NCBI RefSeq assembly: GCF_031177825.1
Contig: NZ_JAPSKE010000001.1
Coordinates: 372,001-436,000, forward strand
Direction of reading: 5' to 3'
Origin: Paenibacillus sp.
GTDB lineage: Bacteria > Bacillota > Bacilli > Paenibacillales > YIM-B00363
Length of the DNA stretch: 64,000 nt
Shown: positions 63,195 to 64,000 of the stretch, one piece after another
Layout of the letters: each line of letters starts with the position of its first letter
Numbering within the stretch: the first letter of the stretch is position 1
The notes under the pieces: generated by a model
Told to the model about the DNA's origin: nothing
The model's input: the letters and a program-made list of their open reading frames with translations, nothing else
Database searches by the model: none
Translations under genes and position numbers: made by a program

Positions 63195-63560
63195 TTAAGG
63201 GAGTCTCAACACTTGTCCCACTTGAAGGCTGGCGGAATCCAGATCGTTCGCTTCGATAATGCTCTGCACGTACGACTTCACGGAAACGTCGTCGGGACCG
63301 TACGCCTTCGCGATCTTCCATAGCGTGTCCCCGGGTTCTACGCACAGGATCGAACCTGTATCAAGAACGCTAGCCTCAGCGGCCGATTCGGCAATCGTCG
63401 TTACCGCGGCAGCGTTGTCTTCTTGGTTGGCGCTGGCGTGAAGCATGACGCCCGACGTAGCGCTGAATCCGATCAACGCGAGAAACATCATCAACCGTAC
63501 GAAAAACTTCTTCCTTGCTTGTTGCTTGCCGTTCCGCTGTCTGTATGTGTTCGTTCTCAT
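63195..63560 (-). CDS. yneA: SOS cell-division suppressor YneA
   Basis: A 121-residue membrane-anchored protein. A basic start, one helix (about residues 22-42), and a C-terminal LysM domain (CVEPGDTLWKIAKAYG, IIEANDLDSASLQVGQVLRL in part) match YneA, which blocks division during DNA damage in B. subtilis. It lies divergent from lexA, as in Bacillus, with four LexA-like boxes in its promoter. GTTTGGAGG lies 8 nt before the ATG. The yneB resolvase gene that normally follows is absent. Confidence 0.88.
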   Translation of the reverse strand: MRTNTYRQRNGKQQARKKFFVRLMMFLALIGFSATSGVMLHASANQEDNAAAVTTIAESAAEASVLDTGSILCVEPGDTLWKIAKAYGPDDVSVKSYVQSIIEANDLDSASLQVGQVLRLP

Positions 63561-63573
63561 CGATATCGTCCTC

Positions 63574-63659
63574 CAAACGTTTGTTCCGAAACATTTGTTC
63601 TGATATCAAAATAACACGAACACTCGTTTGTGTCAACGGAAACTAAGAACTTTTGTTCT
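63574..63659 (-). promoter_or_regulatory. yneA promoter with four LexA-like boxes
   Basis: TTGACA (63636-63631), a 17-nt spacer and TATTTT (63613-63608) on the minus strand. LexA-like boxes (consensus CGAACRNRYGTTYC) lie at 63646-63659 (AGAACAAAAGTTCT), 63617-63630 in the spacer, 63588-63601 (AGAACAAATGTTTC, 13 of 14) and 63574-63587 (GGAACAAACGTTTG), the last next to the ribosome site. Confidence 0.8.
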
Positions 63660-63834
63660 CCTTTTTTTTCGTGTCGCCTTTCCGATTCCTCTCCGTACCT
63701 AACCTTTAGATGAAGCGCTTCGTTACTTCGTCAACGCGGCGCTCTACCAGCGGTCGATCGTCGTCTTCCGTTCCTTCCCCCTCCTCCGCCGAACGAACGA
63801 CATTCCGAAGTCTTAGCTCCTTCGCGAAGCGATT
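63660..63834. other. Central part of the yneA-lexA intergenic region
   Basis: The divergent yneA-lexA gap is 351 nt in total; this central part has no gene I can support. One minus-strand frame (63706-63867) is open for 53 codons and reads like protein (ending DEVTKRFI) but has no ATG, GTG or TTG. Confidence 0.4.
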
Positions 63835-63874
63835 CGAACTTATGTTTGTACGAACTCCGGTTCTGTGTTATACT
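63835..63874 (+). promoter_or_regulatory. lexA promoter with two LexA boxes
   Basis: TTGTAC (63846-63851), a 17-nt spacer and TATACT (63869-63874). LexA boxes CGAACTTATGTTTG (63835-63848) and CGAACTCCGGTTCT (63851-63864) overlap the -35 and the spacer, giving the usual autorepression. Confidence 0.85.
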
Positions 63875-63911
63875 TCTCGTAATTAATTACCATTCCTTGG
63901 AGTGATCGAAC

Positions 63912-64000
63912 TTGACGAAGCTGTCGAACCGGCAACAAGCAATTCTCGAATTCATTAGAAGCGAAGTTCGCGAGAAGGGTTACCCGCCTTCCGTACGGGA
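63912..64000 (+). CDS. lexA: LexA repressor, N-terminal fragment
   Basis: The first 29 codons, cut by the window end. They read [18 protein letters not shown] and then [10 protein letters not shown], the first helices of the LexA winged-helix domain. Translation starts at a TTG (63912) with TTGGAGTG upstream. The two LexA boxes in the promoter support the identity. It represses the SOS genes, including yneA next door. Confidence 0.93.
   Translation, partial: MTKLSNRQQAILEFIRSEVREKGYPPSVR

Overview
This is a gene-dense, GC-rich stretch of chromosome from a spore-forming Firmicute, most likely a member of the Paenibacillaceae (Paenibacillus/Cohnella type). Pointers are the sporulation phosphorelay protein KapB, bacilliredoxin BrxC/YtxJ, a Bacillus-type yneA-ynzC-lexA SOS locus, the MrfA/MrfB repair pair, Bacillus-type 7-1-7 Zur and PerR operators and strong AGGAGG ribosome binding sites. 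Nearly every gene is on the minus strand and many neighbours overlap by 1-50 nt. I see no tRNA, rRNA, CRISPR array, insertion sequence or prophage.

Layout. 1-3.2 kb: dfrA start, thyA, a small Cys protein, phosphodiesterase, YtxJ, zinc ribbon and SGNH hydrolase. 3.2-8 kb: a compact arginine/proline catabolic operon transcribed rocD-rocA-putB-rocF, whose last ORF runs through its own terminator. 8.2-11 kb: a small unknown protein, an M42 peptidase and PurT. 11.2-17.5 kb: a visibly more AT-rich operon for a peptide/opine-type ABC importer plus a MATE exporter, headed by two near-perfect Zur operators; I read it as a zinc-metallophore uptake and export unit. 17.6-24 kb: foldase, M20 and M42 peptidases, MFS, KapB, DegV and thioredoxin. 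24-31 kb: a four-gene set of Hsp70-like ATPase, unknown 646-aa protein, SWIM zinc-finger protein and SNF2 ATPase, which has no function I can name. 31.2-42.5 kb: a complete Gram-positive Tad/Flp pilus operon with a kinase-MinD fusion at one end and an FHA protein at the other. 42.5-50.4 kb: a methyltransferase, an ABC ATPase, DNA repair enzymes Nfo and Fpg, and MrfA/MrfB. 50.6-55.3 kb: a redox-repair locus. 55.4-64 kb: YbjQ, RNase Z, MetH, acireductone dioxygenase, Hsp20-like, HAD, YnzC, YneA and the start of lexA.

The most interesting part is 50.9-54.6 kb. A response regulator, a single-chain fusion of a cytochrome-b-like membrane domain to a SUOX-fold molybdoenzyme (an MsrQ-MsrP-like fusion with an internal Tat-like motif) and a histidine kinase with almost no extracellular loop form one overlapping operon. 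The next gene encodes a secreted protein with methionine at every third residue seven times. Both transcription units are preceded by GTAAG-type direct repeats at an exact 11-bp period. This looks like a Gram-positive counterpart of the proteobacterial HprSR-MsrPQ/MrpX response to reactive chlorine species. The second candidate is the Zur-controlled importer-MATE operon and the third is the SNF2-SWIM-unknown-Hsp70 set.

All assignments come from reading the sequence and from memory of the families. No database search was run.
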